64,000 nucleotides of DNA from CAZFBA01 sp964517135 (GTDB lineage: Bacteria > Cyanobacteriota > Vampirovibrionia > JBFMGH01): positions 1 through 64,000 of the forward strand of contig CAZFBA010000013.1 of the NCBI GenBank assembly GCA_964517135.1, read 5' to 3'. Below, one piece after another: positions 25,614 through 33,577 of the stretch. The notes beneath the pieces were generated by a model, which saw nothing but the letters and a program-made list of their open reading frames with translations, ran no database searches and was not told the DNA's origin. The stretch's first letter is position 1. Every line of letters begins with the position of its first letter. The translations under genes were made by a program, and so were the position numbers.

Positions 25614-25881
25614 ATACCTGTCAACTATACCTTACAACCTTCTCATTATCACCCCATCTTACCTCTTATCACTCCCGGGTGTTTTGATCAATGCAAACCT
25701 GATCTTAACACCCTATTTTTTAATTTAATACCCGGAAATTACAGCTAAAAAAGCAAATGAGTAATTTCATCCAGACCTGTTGTGTGATTCTTTTCATCAA
25801 AATCTTTTTTATTCAGGCTAAACTGAATTCATAACAGGGGTATAGTCGAATAACATCTCTAGTACAGGCAAGGAGAATAGC

Positions 25882-27366
25882 ATGGTTAATCCTGCTGGTG
25901 GCAGCTTTAATGTTCTTATGCAAACAAAAGTGAAACAGGATAGCTATCAAGCTATTAATAATGATATGGCTTCCAGCAGACCTCTAAATAATATTTCGTT
26001 TAAACAAAATACCGGAACAAATCAACCGGGAGAAACAGTAAAATCACCAGCAATCAAAAATTCTGACCCGGCTATTATGACTGATGCAACCAGTAAACTG
26101 AATACTCTTTATGAAAAAGAAAGAGTGATTATCTCTAAACTAAATCAGCTTCCACCGGGATCTAATGAAGGGCAAATACTTAAAAAACAGCTGGAAAACC
26201 TTAATAATGCTAAAGTATCTCAGGTTCAAAAGCTCGCCGGAGAATTTAAACCCGGCTCTGCAAATTTTAGTGCCCTTAATACGACCGCTAAAATGCTCGA
26301 ACAGCAATTTAAATTAGATTTGATAGACTTTCACTTAAAGGGGATCAGGGAATTAAAAATGGACTTAAACCAACAATTATCAGGCTTAAGCAATGAAAGC
26401 TCTTGCGCAAAACAGCTTCAAGCAAAGCAGGCATCTCTTTCACAAATGGAAGATGCGTTGAGAAATAATAAAGCTGACACATCAAGAGAACTTAAAAAGC
26501 TTAACAAATCAGTACTTAACCACCTTCCTGATTGCTCTAAAGGTGTCAGAGAGGTAATTAGCACTATGAATTCACAGGAATCCAAAAATGACAAAAAAGC
26601 CGTTGAGGCAAACAATAAGGTTCAACAATCCATTAATGATGGGCTAAAATCACTGCAAATGTCTAAAATAGATATACTGAAAAACCTGAGCACTGAAAAT
26701 AATAACTCAAAACCACTTGCAGCCCTTCAGGATAAAGAAACAGATCTTCTGACAGCTATGCGTAAGACCTTTGATGAAGGCAGCAAACAGGATAAAGCTC
26801 TGGAATCTATGATTGGTTTGAATACACTTGAAACAGAACGTATTATGATGACAAACACCGTAGAAAGAATCAATAAAACAATTATAACACTTGAAGATCA
26901 TGCTAAAGCTGTTGATCATGGCAGCCTGGCAGAAAGAGATATTCAAAACAGGCTCGGTCTGCTATATAATCAGGCTGAAAACCTGAATAATAAAATTAGA
27001 GAAGACTCAAAATTACTCAGTAAGGAAAAAGCCAAATTAAAAAGAAATATTCTGGGTTCATCTCAGGAAGATAGAAAGCTACTGGCAGATATCAGAGGTT
27101 CTCAGCTTGAAACCATAAATGAATTCAGGATCAATAAAATTAACGGGCTTGAAAAAGCCATGGATGAAGCTACATTATTGCTCAAACAGGAAAACAATAC
27201 TGATATTAACAAAGAAACTCTGGAAGCACACCTTGAAAACCTAAAAAAATCTTATCAGGCTGAAAGACGAATACTGAAAAATGATAAAGATGAAGAAAAT
27301 TTTTGGAATGTTCTTGAACGAATACCGGTTCAATCATTCAATAACATATATCAAATACTTGCATAA
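25882..27366 (+). CDS. coiled-coil hypothetical protein with SFKQ motif
   Basis: 494 residues. The N-terminal 80 residues are polar and disordered (contain NNISFKQNTG); from about 75 to the end it is nearly continuous charged heptads (LENLNNAKVSQVQKLAGEF; RKLLADIRGSQLETINEF), so a long coiled coil. Cysteine-poor, no membrane segment or signal. AAGGAG precedes ATG 25882. No family recognised. Confidence 0.65.
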   Translation: MVNPAGGSFNVLMQTKVKQDSYQAINNDMASSRPLNNISFKQNTGTNQPGETVKSPAIKNSDPAIMTDATSKLNTLYEKERVIISKLNQLPPGSNEGQILKKQLENLNNAKVSQVQKLAGEFKPGSANFSALNTTAKMLEQQFKLDLIDFHLKGIRELKMDLNQQLSGLSNESSCAKQLQAKQASLSQMEDALRNNKADTSRELKKLNKSVLNHLPDCSKGVREVISTMNSQESKNDKKAVEANNKVQQSINDGLKSLQMSKIDILKNLSTENNNSKPLAALQDKETDLLTAMRKTFDEGSKQDKALESMIGLNTLETERIMMTNTVERINKTIITLEDHAKAVDHGSLAERDIQNRLGLLYNQAENLNNKIREDSKLLSKEKAKLKRNILGSSQEDRKLLADIRGSQLETINEFRINKINGLEKAMDEATLLLKQENNTDINKETLEAHLENLKKSYQAERRILKNDKDEENFWNVLERIPVQSFNNIYQILA

Positions 27367-27415
27367 GCTGTAATCATAGACCCTAAAAATATCAATTTTT
27401 ATAATATTAGTATTC

Positions 27416-27450
27416 AAAAAGACGCAATTAATGCGTCTTTTAAGGTTTTT
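27416..27450. terminator. bidirectional terminator between convergent genes
   Basis: Stem AAAGACGCA (27418-27426) pairs with TGCGTCTTT (27432-27440), 5-nt loop. T runs follow on both strands (plus: TTAAGGTTTTTT; minus: TTTTGAATACT). It serves the coiled-coil gene and the flavoprotein operon. Confidence 0.8.
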
Positions 27451-27464
27451 TGCATCCTTTAAAG

Positions 27465-28844
27465 TTATATTTTGGTAGCTGGCTCCCGGGAAAGATCTTT
27501 TACAAGCTTGCCTGCTGCTACAATAACAATATCTATAGCCGGAGAATATGGAGGAGAATAAGCAAGATCAAGCTGTTCAAGATCATCAACTGTTAAACCA
27601 CCAGTAATAGCAGTAACCATAACATCAATACGTTTGTCCACAATACCTTCGCCTATAACCTGACATCCAAGAATGCGGCGGGTATTTTTATCTGCAATCA
27701 TTTTTAGTGTAATAATTTTTGCCCCGGGATAATAACCGGCTTTATCTTTTGCTTTGATTGTTGTTGCTAAACAATCTAAACCTTTGTCAGAGGCTTCTTT
27801 TTCTGATAAACCGACTTTAGCAATATTAAAGTCGAAAACCTTTACAATGACTGTACCAAGGACACCATAAAACTCATCATGCCCGCCCAGCATATTAATA
27901 GCTGCCACCCGGGCCTGTTTGTTTGCTACAGATCCCAGGGGGGTGAAAACAGCTTCACCGGTGAGTATATTTGTACTTTCAACACAGTCTCCTGCTGAGT
28001 AAATGCCGGGTATGTTTGTTTCCATTCGCTTATTAACTTTAATGGCTCCGGCGACACCGAGTTCAATGCCAGCTTCTTTAGCTATTTTAGTATTTGGTCT
28101 GACCCCTATAGACAATAAGACAAGGTCTGTTTTTATTTCATGGTTACCGGTAATGACTTTATCAACGATACCTTTACTGTTACCCGTTATTTTCTTAACT
28201 CCGTCACCTGTAATTATGTTAATGCCTTTTTCTTTACAGTGTTTTTCGACCTGTTCAGCCATTTCCGTATCTAACAAAGGCAATATTTGCCCTGCAAGTT
28301 CAATAACAGTAACATTAAGCCCTCTTTCTTTGAAAGCTTCTGCACATTCGAGCCCGATCAAGCCTCCACCAACTATGACAGCGTTTTTTATACTGCCAGA
28401 ATCGATTAATTTTTTAATTTCAATCGAGTCAGTAACATTACGTAAAGTGAAGACATTCTTCAGTTCACGGCCTTCTATAGGGGGTACAAACGGTTCAGCA
28501 CCGGTTGAGATCATTAGATAATCATATTTATCGTTGTATTCTTCATTTGTTTTGAGATTTTTAATAGAGATTTCTTTTTTGTCAGGGTCGATACGGGTTA
28601 CCAGCTGTTCTGTATGTATGTCAATATTTTGTTTTTCTTTAAATTCCTGTGGTGTTCTAATGATAAGTTCATCGTTGCTCTTTACGGTATTGCTTATATA
28701 GTATGGCAGACCACAGCCAGAGTATGAGACGTGTTTATCTGATGTATAGATAGTAATTTTTAAATTTTCATCCTGTCTTCTTGCTTTGGCAGCAGTTTTA
28801 GCACCTGCCGCTACGCCACCTATAATGATCAAATGTTTTTTCAT
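27465..28844 (-). CDS. CoA-disulfide reductase-like flavoprotein
   Basis: 459 residues. FAD site GGVAAGAKTAAKARR, redox Cys44 in YSGCGLPYYI, NAD(P)H site VIVGGGLIGLECAEAF, second FAD motif GIYSAGDCVE, dimerisation domain at the end. This single-cysteine pyridine nucleotide-disulfide family includes CoA-disulfide/persulfide reductases and NADH oxidases. Start 28844 (MKKHLII) has GGAGAAATAT upstream; a frame from 28862 is less likely. It follows a related enzyme with a rhodanese domain at 28 nt, so one operon. Confidence 0.9.
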   Translation of the reverse strand: MKKHLIIIGGVAAGAKTAAKARRQDENLKITIYTSDKHVSYSGCGLPYYISNTVKSNDELIIRTPQEFKEKQNIDIHTEQLVTRIDPDKKEISIKNLKTNEEYNDKYDYLMISTGAEPFVPPIEGRELKNVFTLRNVTDSIEIKKLIDSGSIKNAVIVGGGLIGLECAEAFKERGLNVTVIELAGQILPLLDTEMAEQVEKHCKEKGINIITGDGVKKITGNSKGIVDKVITGNHEIKTDLVLLSIGVRPNTKIAKEAGIELGVAGAIKVNKRMETNIPGIYSAGDCVESTNILTGEAVFTPLGSVANKQARVAAINMLGGHDEFYGVLGTVIVKVFDFNIAKVGLSEKEASDKGLDCLATTIKAKDKAGYYPGAKIITLKMIADKNTRRILGCQVIGEGIVDKRIDVMVTAITGGLTVDDLEQLDLAYSPPYSPAIDIVIVAAGKLVKDLSREPATKI

Positions 28845-28873
28845 ATATTTCTCCATTTTCAAGTCTTCTATTA

Positions 28874-30544
28874 TTATACTGTTGGGGTTTCAATTTCTCC
28901 AATCCAAGATAAAGTGCCTCCTTCAAGGCAACGGGCATTATAAAATCCTTTATTAACAAGTTTTCTGTAAGCACCGTAACTTGTTTTTCCTATATTACAG
29001 TTAAAAATAATCTCTTTAGAGGTATCAAGTTCAGGTAATTTTTCATCCAGTTTTGTCAAAGGAATATTGATAGATCCTTTAATATGGCCACTTTTAAATA
29101 CTTCAGGTGGTCTTATATCAATTAAAATAAAGCTATCAGGTTTATCATCCATTAATTGTTTGAATTCTAAAGGGGTAATACTTTTCATTTGTCCTGTTAG
29201 TTTGTTTGTCATAACATTAGCCGCATGAGAAATAACGTCTATCGGCCCATTATAAGGAGGTGCATAGGAAAGATCTGTCTGTCCGAGCATTTCAGAGGTC
29301 ATTCCGGCTGTGATGGCTGTAGTACCTGTATCAATTCTCTTAGCAACATTGCCGGTACCAAAGATTTGCAACCCGATAATACGGTGAGAGGTTTTTTCTG
29401 CAAGCATTTTGATAATAATTTTATCTGAATCAGGGTAGTATTCAGCTTTATCATTGCCCGGAACAGTGACAGAAACATAGTCTATGCTGGCTTTGCAGGC
29501 TTCTTTTTCAGAGAGTCCGGTTTTAGCCAGAGTCATATCAAATATTTTCATTACCTGTGTTCTTAGAGGGCCTTTAAAGGTAGTGGTTTTGCCGGTGAGA
29601 TTTTCTCCTATAACTCTGCCATGGATATTGGCAAGGGAACCTGAGGAAAAGTTAACCGGCAGGTTATAAATGATTTCGGGCATTTCAATGCAGTCTCCAC
29701 CTGCATAAATGTCTTTGATGCTTGTTTCTAGATGAGGGTTGACTTTAATACCTCCTGAAGAACCTATTTGTATGCCTGCTTTTCTGGCAATCTCTGTTTC
29801 AGGTCTTGTTCCTTTGCATAATATAACTAAATCACTTTCTATACAAGAATTTTTAGTTATAACCGATTTTACTTTATTGTCTTCAGTGTTTTCAAGTCTT
29901 AATATTTTTTCTTTTGTATAGACTTTCACACCTTTTTGCTTTAAATAGTTTTCTATATGATATGCTATATCACTATCATAGCTAAATAAAACGTGATCAG
30001 ACTCTGATAGCAGGTTTACTTCAATACCTGATTTTATCAGGGCTTCAGCAAGTTCTATACCGATGAAGCCTGCACCGATAATAGCAGCTTTTTTTGCCTG
30101 TTTAATGGCTTCTTTAATGGCTTTTGCATCTTCCAGGGTATTGAGTGTAAATACATTCTGACTCTTAACACCGGGTATATCAGGTATATTAGGTTTTGTT
30201 CCAGTTGCAATGACCAGTTTATCATAATTTGTTCTAAATTCGTTGCCTGTTTCAAGGTTTTTAATGCTAATTTCTTTTTTATCAGGGCTTATAGCAGTTA
30301 CCAGGTGTCTGGTGTATACATCTATATTGCTTTTTTCTTTCATTTCAGAAGGTGTTCTAAGAATGAGACTGTTAATATCACCTACTTTTCCTGAAATATA
30401 GAAGGGCAAGCCGCATCGAGCGTATGAAATAGATGCTTCTTCCTGATATACTGTGACAGATAGGTCAGGGTTTTCTCTTTTGACTTTGGCAGCTGTTTTC
30501 ATACCGGCTGCCAGTCCACCAATAATAACGAGTTTATAAGTCAT
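28874..30544 (-). CDS. CoA-disulfide reductase-like flavoprotein with C-terminal rhodanese
   Basis: 556 residues. N-terminal reductase: GGLAAGMKTAAK, Cys44 in YARCGLPFYI, AIIGAGFIGIELAEAL, IYAGGDCIE. Residues about 460-556 form a rhodanese domain with Cys516 in the active loop CNIGKTS. This reductase-rhodanese fusion is known as CoADR-RHD (for example in Bacillus anthracis), which reduces CoA persulfide and polysulfide. AAAGGAGG precedes the start. A GC-rich palindrome typical of CsoR-family repressors overlaps the promoter. Confidence 0.92.
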   Translation of the reverse strand: MTYKLVIIGGLAAGMKTAAKVKRENPDLSVTVYQEEASISYARCGLPFYISGKVGDINSLILRTPSEMKEKSNIDVYTRHLVTAISPDKKEISIKNLETGNEFRTNYDKLVIATGTKPNIPDIPGVKSQNVFTLNTLEDAKAIKEAIKQAKKAAIIGAGFIGIELAEALIKSGIEVNLLSESDHVLFSYDSDIAYHIENYLKQKGVKVYTKEKILRLENTEDNKVKSVITKNSCIESDLVILCKGTRPETEIARKAGIQIGSSGGIKVNPHLETSIKDIYAGGDCIEMPEIIYNLPVNFSSGSLANIHGRVIGENLTGKTTTFKGPLRTQVMKIFDMTLAKTGLSEKEACKASIDYVSVTVPGNDKAEYYPDSDKIIIKMLAEKTSHRIIGLQIFGTGNVAKRIDTGTTAITAGMTSEMLGQTDLSYAPPYNGPIDVISHAANVMTNKLTGQMKSITPLEFKQLMDDKPDSFILIDIRPPEVFKSGHIKGSINIPLTKLDEKLPELDTSKEIIFNCNIGKTSYGAYRKLVNKGFYNARCLEGGTLSWIGEIETPTV

Positions 30545-30599
30545 AGGTATTTTGAACCTCCTTTATGTAAATTTTTTATGGCAGGTACAGGGTTAATTA

Positions 30600-30617
30600 T
30601 ATACCCCTGGGGGGTAA
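30600..30617 (-). promoter_or_regulatory. CsoR/CstR-like operator at the flavoprotein promoter
   Basis: Reads TATACCCCTGGGGGGTAA on the plus strand: TACCCC and GGGGTA arms around a G-C tract, the shape of CsoR/RcnR/CstR sites. On the minus strand it is directly followed by ATAATT, forming the -10 TATAAT (30597-30602). No CsoR-family gene is in the window. In other bacteria CstR senses persulfide and controls similar enzymes, so persulfide control is the leading inference. Confidence 0.6.
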
Positions 30618-30648
30618 ATTTCCAGTTAATTCTTTGTAGCTTATTTTA

Positions 30649-30868
30649 TACTAATTCAGGCATTGAATAAAGTATTGTCATTGAAAGGAGGGCTTTTAGC
30701 CCGACGTGGCAATCTAAAATAAACATTTGATAGATTGCTTCGCTGCGCTCAAGAGGACAAAAAAAGTATAAAGAGGCTAATATTAAGCAAAACTACCGGA
30801 GCGAACTAAGTTCGCTCCGGAGAGAGTTTTCTTTCGGGCTAATTCAGGCATTCAATAAACTATTAATG
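30649..30868. repeat. composite hairpin repeat between imperfect direct repeats
   Basis: The outer parts match directly: CTAATTCAGGCATTGAATAA (30651-30670) and CTAATTCAGGCATTCAATAA (30839-30858). Inside are GGGC/GCCC (30690-30702), GCAATCT/AGATTGC (30709-30738, followed by TTCGCTGCGCTC) and a perfect 11-bp stem CCGGAGCGAAC/GTTCGCTCCGG (30796-30820). The GCAATCT-AGATTGCTTCG arrangement resembles a palindromic repeat seen in many bacterial genomes; the flanking direct repeats suggest insertion. Confidence 0.65.
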
Positions 30869-30914
30869 TTGTCAATTGTCGTTTATAGGCTCTTTCGGTA
30901 TCGGTATCGGTATC

Positions 30915-30958
30915 AGATTCAATCCCTGTTTTTGCTGAAATCAGTAATCAGAGATTCC
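30915..30958 (+). repeat. R1 fragment
   Basis: Right half of R1: AGATTCAATCCCTGTTTTTG then CTGAAATCAGTAATCAGAGATTCC. It matches 40880-40933 (AGATTCAAGTCCCTGTTTTT...) and the 3' terminal repeat of the full copy. Confidence 0.7.
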
Positions 30959-31341
30959 AGTAAGTATCCTTACTAAAAAAATGTGCTGTCAATCTTTGTG
31001 TAATATAAAATTTTTTACAATTTATAAAAATATAAACTGCTGGAAAACCTTTGATATAAAAAGCATTAACCAGCTTGATTTATGAATTTGTTACAATTTG
31101 TCAAAACACTGGCAGAGTTAGCTTTTCAGGAAGTAACCATTTTACAGGCTGTGAAAATAAACAGTAATCAGATCAGGGGCAACCAGTATTAAAGTGCCTT
31201 GTAGCAGGGTTTTTAACCACCCTGTTATTTCAGTGCTAATTTTTTGTGAATAATACGTATTAATATAAAATTTTTATGGTTCTAGCAACTTTTGTTCTTC
31301 AGTTGTTTTAATAAAATAGCATCAAAATCAGGAGGTAACAG

Positions 31342-31521
31342 ATGAATAAAGTAGAAGGCCTTAATATTCCGAAGATTAACCTACCTAAACTACGTCAGAA
31401 TCAAAGTTTTATGTCTAATAAAATTCAAAACCCGCTTGAATTAAAGCCATTGCCTGTGGTCAAGCAACAACCGCAAAAAGATGAAGTTTCTTTTGCAGGT
31501 CCTTTAAATCAAGTTCGTTAG
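31342..31521 (+). CDS. 59-residue polar protein with SFAG motif
   Basis: Below common length cut-offs. A very strong AGGAGG site, 7 nt upstream, precedes ATG 31342; the protein starts MNKVEGLNIPKINLPKL and ends DEVSFAGPLNQVR before TAG 31521. No domain, no cysteine, basic and proline-rich. The SFAG element recalls SFKQ in the coiled-coil protein and AFNG in the 42.4-kb protein. Function unknown; it precedes the TPR gene in the same direction by 80 nt. Confidence 0.65.
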   Translation: MNKVEGLNIPKINLPKLRQNQSFMSNKIQNPLELKPLPVVKQQPQKDEVSFAGPLNQVR

Positions 31522-31601
31522 TTATGAAGGTATTTAAAAACAATAAATAGTCTGAAGTTCTTTTAATTACAAGCATCCTCCTCACAGAAAAGAAGAAAAA
31601 G

Positions 31602-32912
31602 ATGGTCAATTCCCCACAGATGAATACAGTGAATTCATATTATGCGAATATATTGAATCCGGTCAATCAGAATCAGGCTGGGGCAGTAAGTAACGGGGTA
31701 TTAAACTACGGAAACTATCCAGCACAAAGCAATGACCAGTTTCAGATATCTCAGAATTTTGCTAATCATCAAAAGGCCCAGCAGCTCAAGCATCAGGGTA
31801 ACGAACACCGGCTGCAGGGTAACTATAAAAAGGCCATTGAATTCTACAAACAATCTTTAGAGCTTAATCCTAACTATACAGATGTTCTTTACAACCTTGG
31901 CAGAACCTATAGAGACAACGGACAGGTTGATCAGGCTATTAAAACATTTAAGAAGTTACTTGAAATAGACCCGACTGATTATGAATCAAGAACATTGCTG
32001 GGTGAGTTTTTTGAAGATGCAGGCAGTATCGATGCTGCAATGGGAGAGTATCAGAAAGTTTTACAGGTTGAACCCAATTATGATTATGCAAGAAGAAACC
32101 TTTACAGTGCCTATGTTAAAAAGATTGCTATAACAGATCCTCAAAGAGCTGATCAAATTGTACAAAAAACAGCAAATGAAAACCTTCAGAAGGCACTCCT
32201 GCTTATTCAACAGCAGGGAGACCCGCAAACAACTGTAAATCTTCAGGATTTAATCATCGGCTTTGGATCAACCGAGCAGGTCAATAAATATGAAAACCTT
32301 GCACAGTATGAACACAGCAACAGGCGTATTTTAATCAGTAATAAGCTTGTTTTTGCTGACCCTGCTGTTATTGCAACTTATCTGGTTCACGAAGCAGTAC
32401 ACGCAGGAGATAAAGACGCCATCACTTCAATTAGAGAAGAGCAAACCGCTTTCAGAAAGATGACAGAATTCTGGATTAAAACTAATAATGGCTTGATAGA
32501 CCCTGATTTAACTCTTGCAATGAATTTATACAGGCAATCTCCGCAACTTCTTGATGCAAAAGTTGAAGATTTATATACACAAAGAGATCCTAACATAAGA
32601 AAAACATCACCCAACCACGGCGAACCTCCTTTAAGACCTACGATTATAGATAATATTTACAATGGTTTACGGGCGTTCCTCCCGGCAGATGGTCTTCATA
32701 CGAACCCTGCATATTTAAGGAATGACAGTCAATATTATGTACCGGCATATCCGCCTGTACATTATGGGCCATCACCTTTTTATAATCCATTTATGCCTGC
32801 ACCGGCCCCGCAATTTAACTATTACTCAGCAGCAGTTCCTTATACTCCGGAAAATATGCCCGGTTATAGAGTTTTAGAACCCAATCTTTGTTTAAATAGT
32901 CCTGTACGTTAG
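31602..32912 (+). CDS. TPR protein with HEXXH metallopeptidase-like domain
   Basis: 436 residues. After a polar N terminus, three TPR units (about 62-165: GNEHRLQGNYKKAIEFYKQS; VLYNLGRTYRDNGQVDQAIK), then a helix-rich domain with YLVHEAVHAGD (His263-Glu264-Ala-Val-His267), a canonical HEXXH zinc motif, and REEQTAF (Glu279/280) 12-13 residues on as a possible third ligand. The C terminus is Pro/Tyr-rich (PAYPPVHYGPSPFYNPFMP). No signal peptide seen. A zinc-protease role is plausible but not shown; the gene ends overlapping the regulator RR-B by 4 nt on the other strand. Confidence 0.75.
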   Translation: MVNSPQMNTVNSYYANILNPVNQNQAGAVSNGVLNYGNYPAQSNDQFQISQNFANHQKAQQLKHQGNEHRLQGNYKKAIEFYKQSLELNPNYTDVLYNLGRTYRDNGQVDQAIKTFKKLLEIDPTDYESRTLLGEFFEDAGSIDAAMGEYQKVLQVEPNYDYARRNLYSAYVKKIAITDPQRADQIVQKTANENLQKALLLIQQQGDPQTTVNLQDLIIGFGSTEQVNKYENLAQYEHSNRRILISNKLVFADPAVIATYLVHEAVHAGDKDAITSIREEQTAFRKMTEFWIKTNNGLIDPDLTLAMNLYRQSPQLLDAKVEDLYTQRDPNIRKTSPNHGEPPLRPTIIDNIYNGLRAFLPADGLHTNPAYLRNDSQYYVPAYPPVHYGPSPFYNPFMPAPAPQFNYYSAAVPYTPENMPGYRVLEPNLCLNSPVR

Positions 32913-33577
32913 TGAACCCAGCCTTCACGCAGGGCTTTAACTACAGCCTGTGTTCTATCATCGACTGAAAGTTTATGTAGAATATTGCCTACGTGGGTTT
33001 TAATGGTATGCTGACTCAGTGAAAGTTCTTTAGCTATTTCATTATTGCTTGATCCGTCGGCCAGAAACTGTAAAATTTGTAGTTCTCTTTCTGTTAGAGG
33101 AGATTTGCTTTTGATTTCTTGCATATCTTCTGAATCATCATTGATAAGGTTTTCTTGAGAGAATTTTTTCAGAACTATTTTAGCTACAGCAGGATCCAGC
33201 CAGGCAGCCCCCTCATAAACAGTTTGTATAACGGAAATAAGTCTGTCAGGGTTGATGTCTTTCAGGCAATAAGCGTCTGCGCCTGCTCCGAGAGAGCCCG
33301 TAATTTCCATTTCACTTCTATGAGAGGTTAAAACAATGACTTTTTTTTCCGGTTCATTTTGTTTTATCAGTTTTGTTGCCTCAATACCGTCCATATTAGG
33401 CAACCCCAGATCCATCAATATGACATCCGGGTTAAGTTTTTGGGCTAGTTCGACACCAACTTCCCCATATTCAGTTTCGCCGATGATTTCAATTTCCCCT
33501 GAATCTTCCAGGGCTGTTTTGAGGCCTATTCTGGTTAGCATATGATCTTCAACGAGAATAACTCTAAGTTTTGTCAT
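32909..33577 (-). CDS. NarL/FixJ-family response regulator, RR-B
   Basis: 222 residues. Receiver with Asp56 in ILMDLGLP, Thr84 and Lys106; LuxR HTH at about 158-218 (ending RTQAVVKALREGWVH). Same architecture as RR-A near 7 kb. Its start overlaps the stop of the kinase gene upstream by 14 nt, so the pair is coupled. Confidence 0.93.
   Translation of the reverse strand: MTKLRVILVEDHMLTRIGLKTALEDSGEIEIIGETEYGEVGVELAQKLNPDVILMDLGLPNMDGIEATKLIKQNEPEKKVIVLTSHRSEMEITGSLGAGADAYCLKDINPDRLISVIQTVYEGAAWLDPAVAKIVLKKFSQENLINDDSEDMQEIKSKSPLTERELQILQFLADGSSNNEIAKELSLSQHTIKTHVGNILHKLSVDDRTQAVVKALREGWVH

Larger units (their letters stand above)
30545..31341. other. long intergenic region with repeats
   Basis: About 800 nt between the flavoprotein operon and a small plus-strand gene. 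It holds the CsoR-like operator, a composite hairpin repeat (30649-30868), three tandem CGGTAT units (30896-30913) and an R1 fragment (30915-30958). The rest (30960-31320) is AT-rich with no gene seen. Confidence 0.55.
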
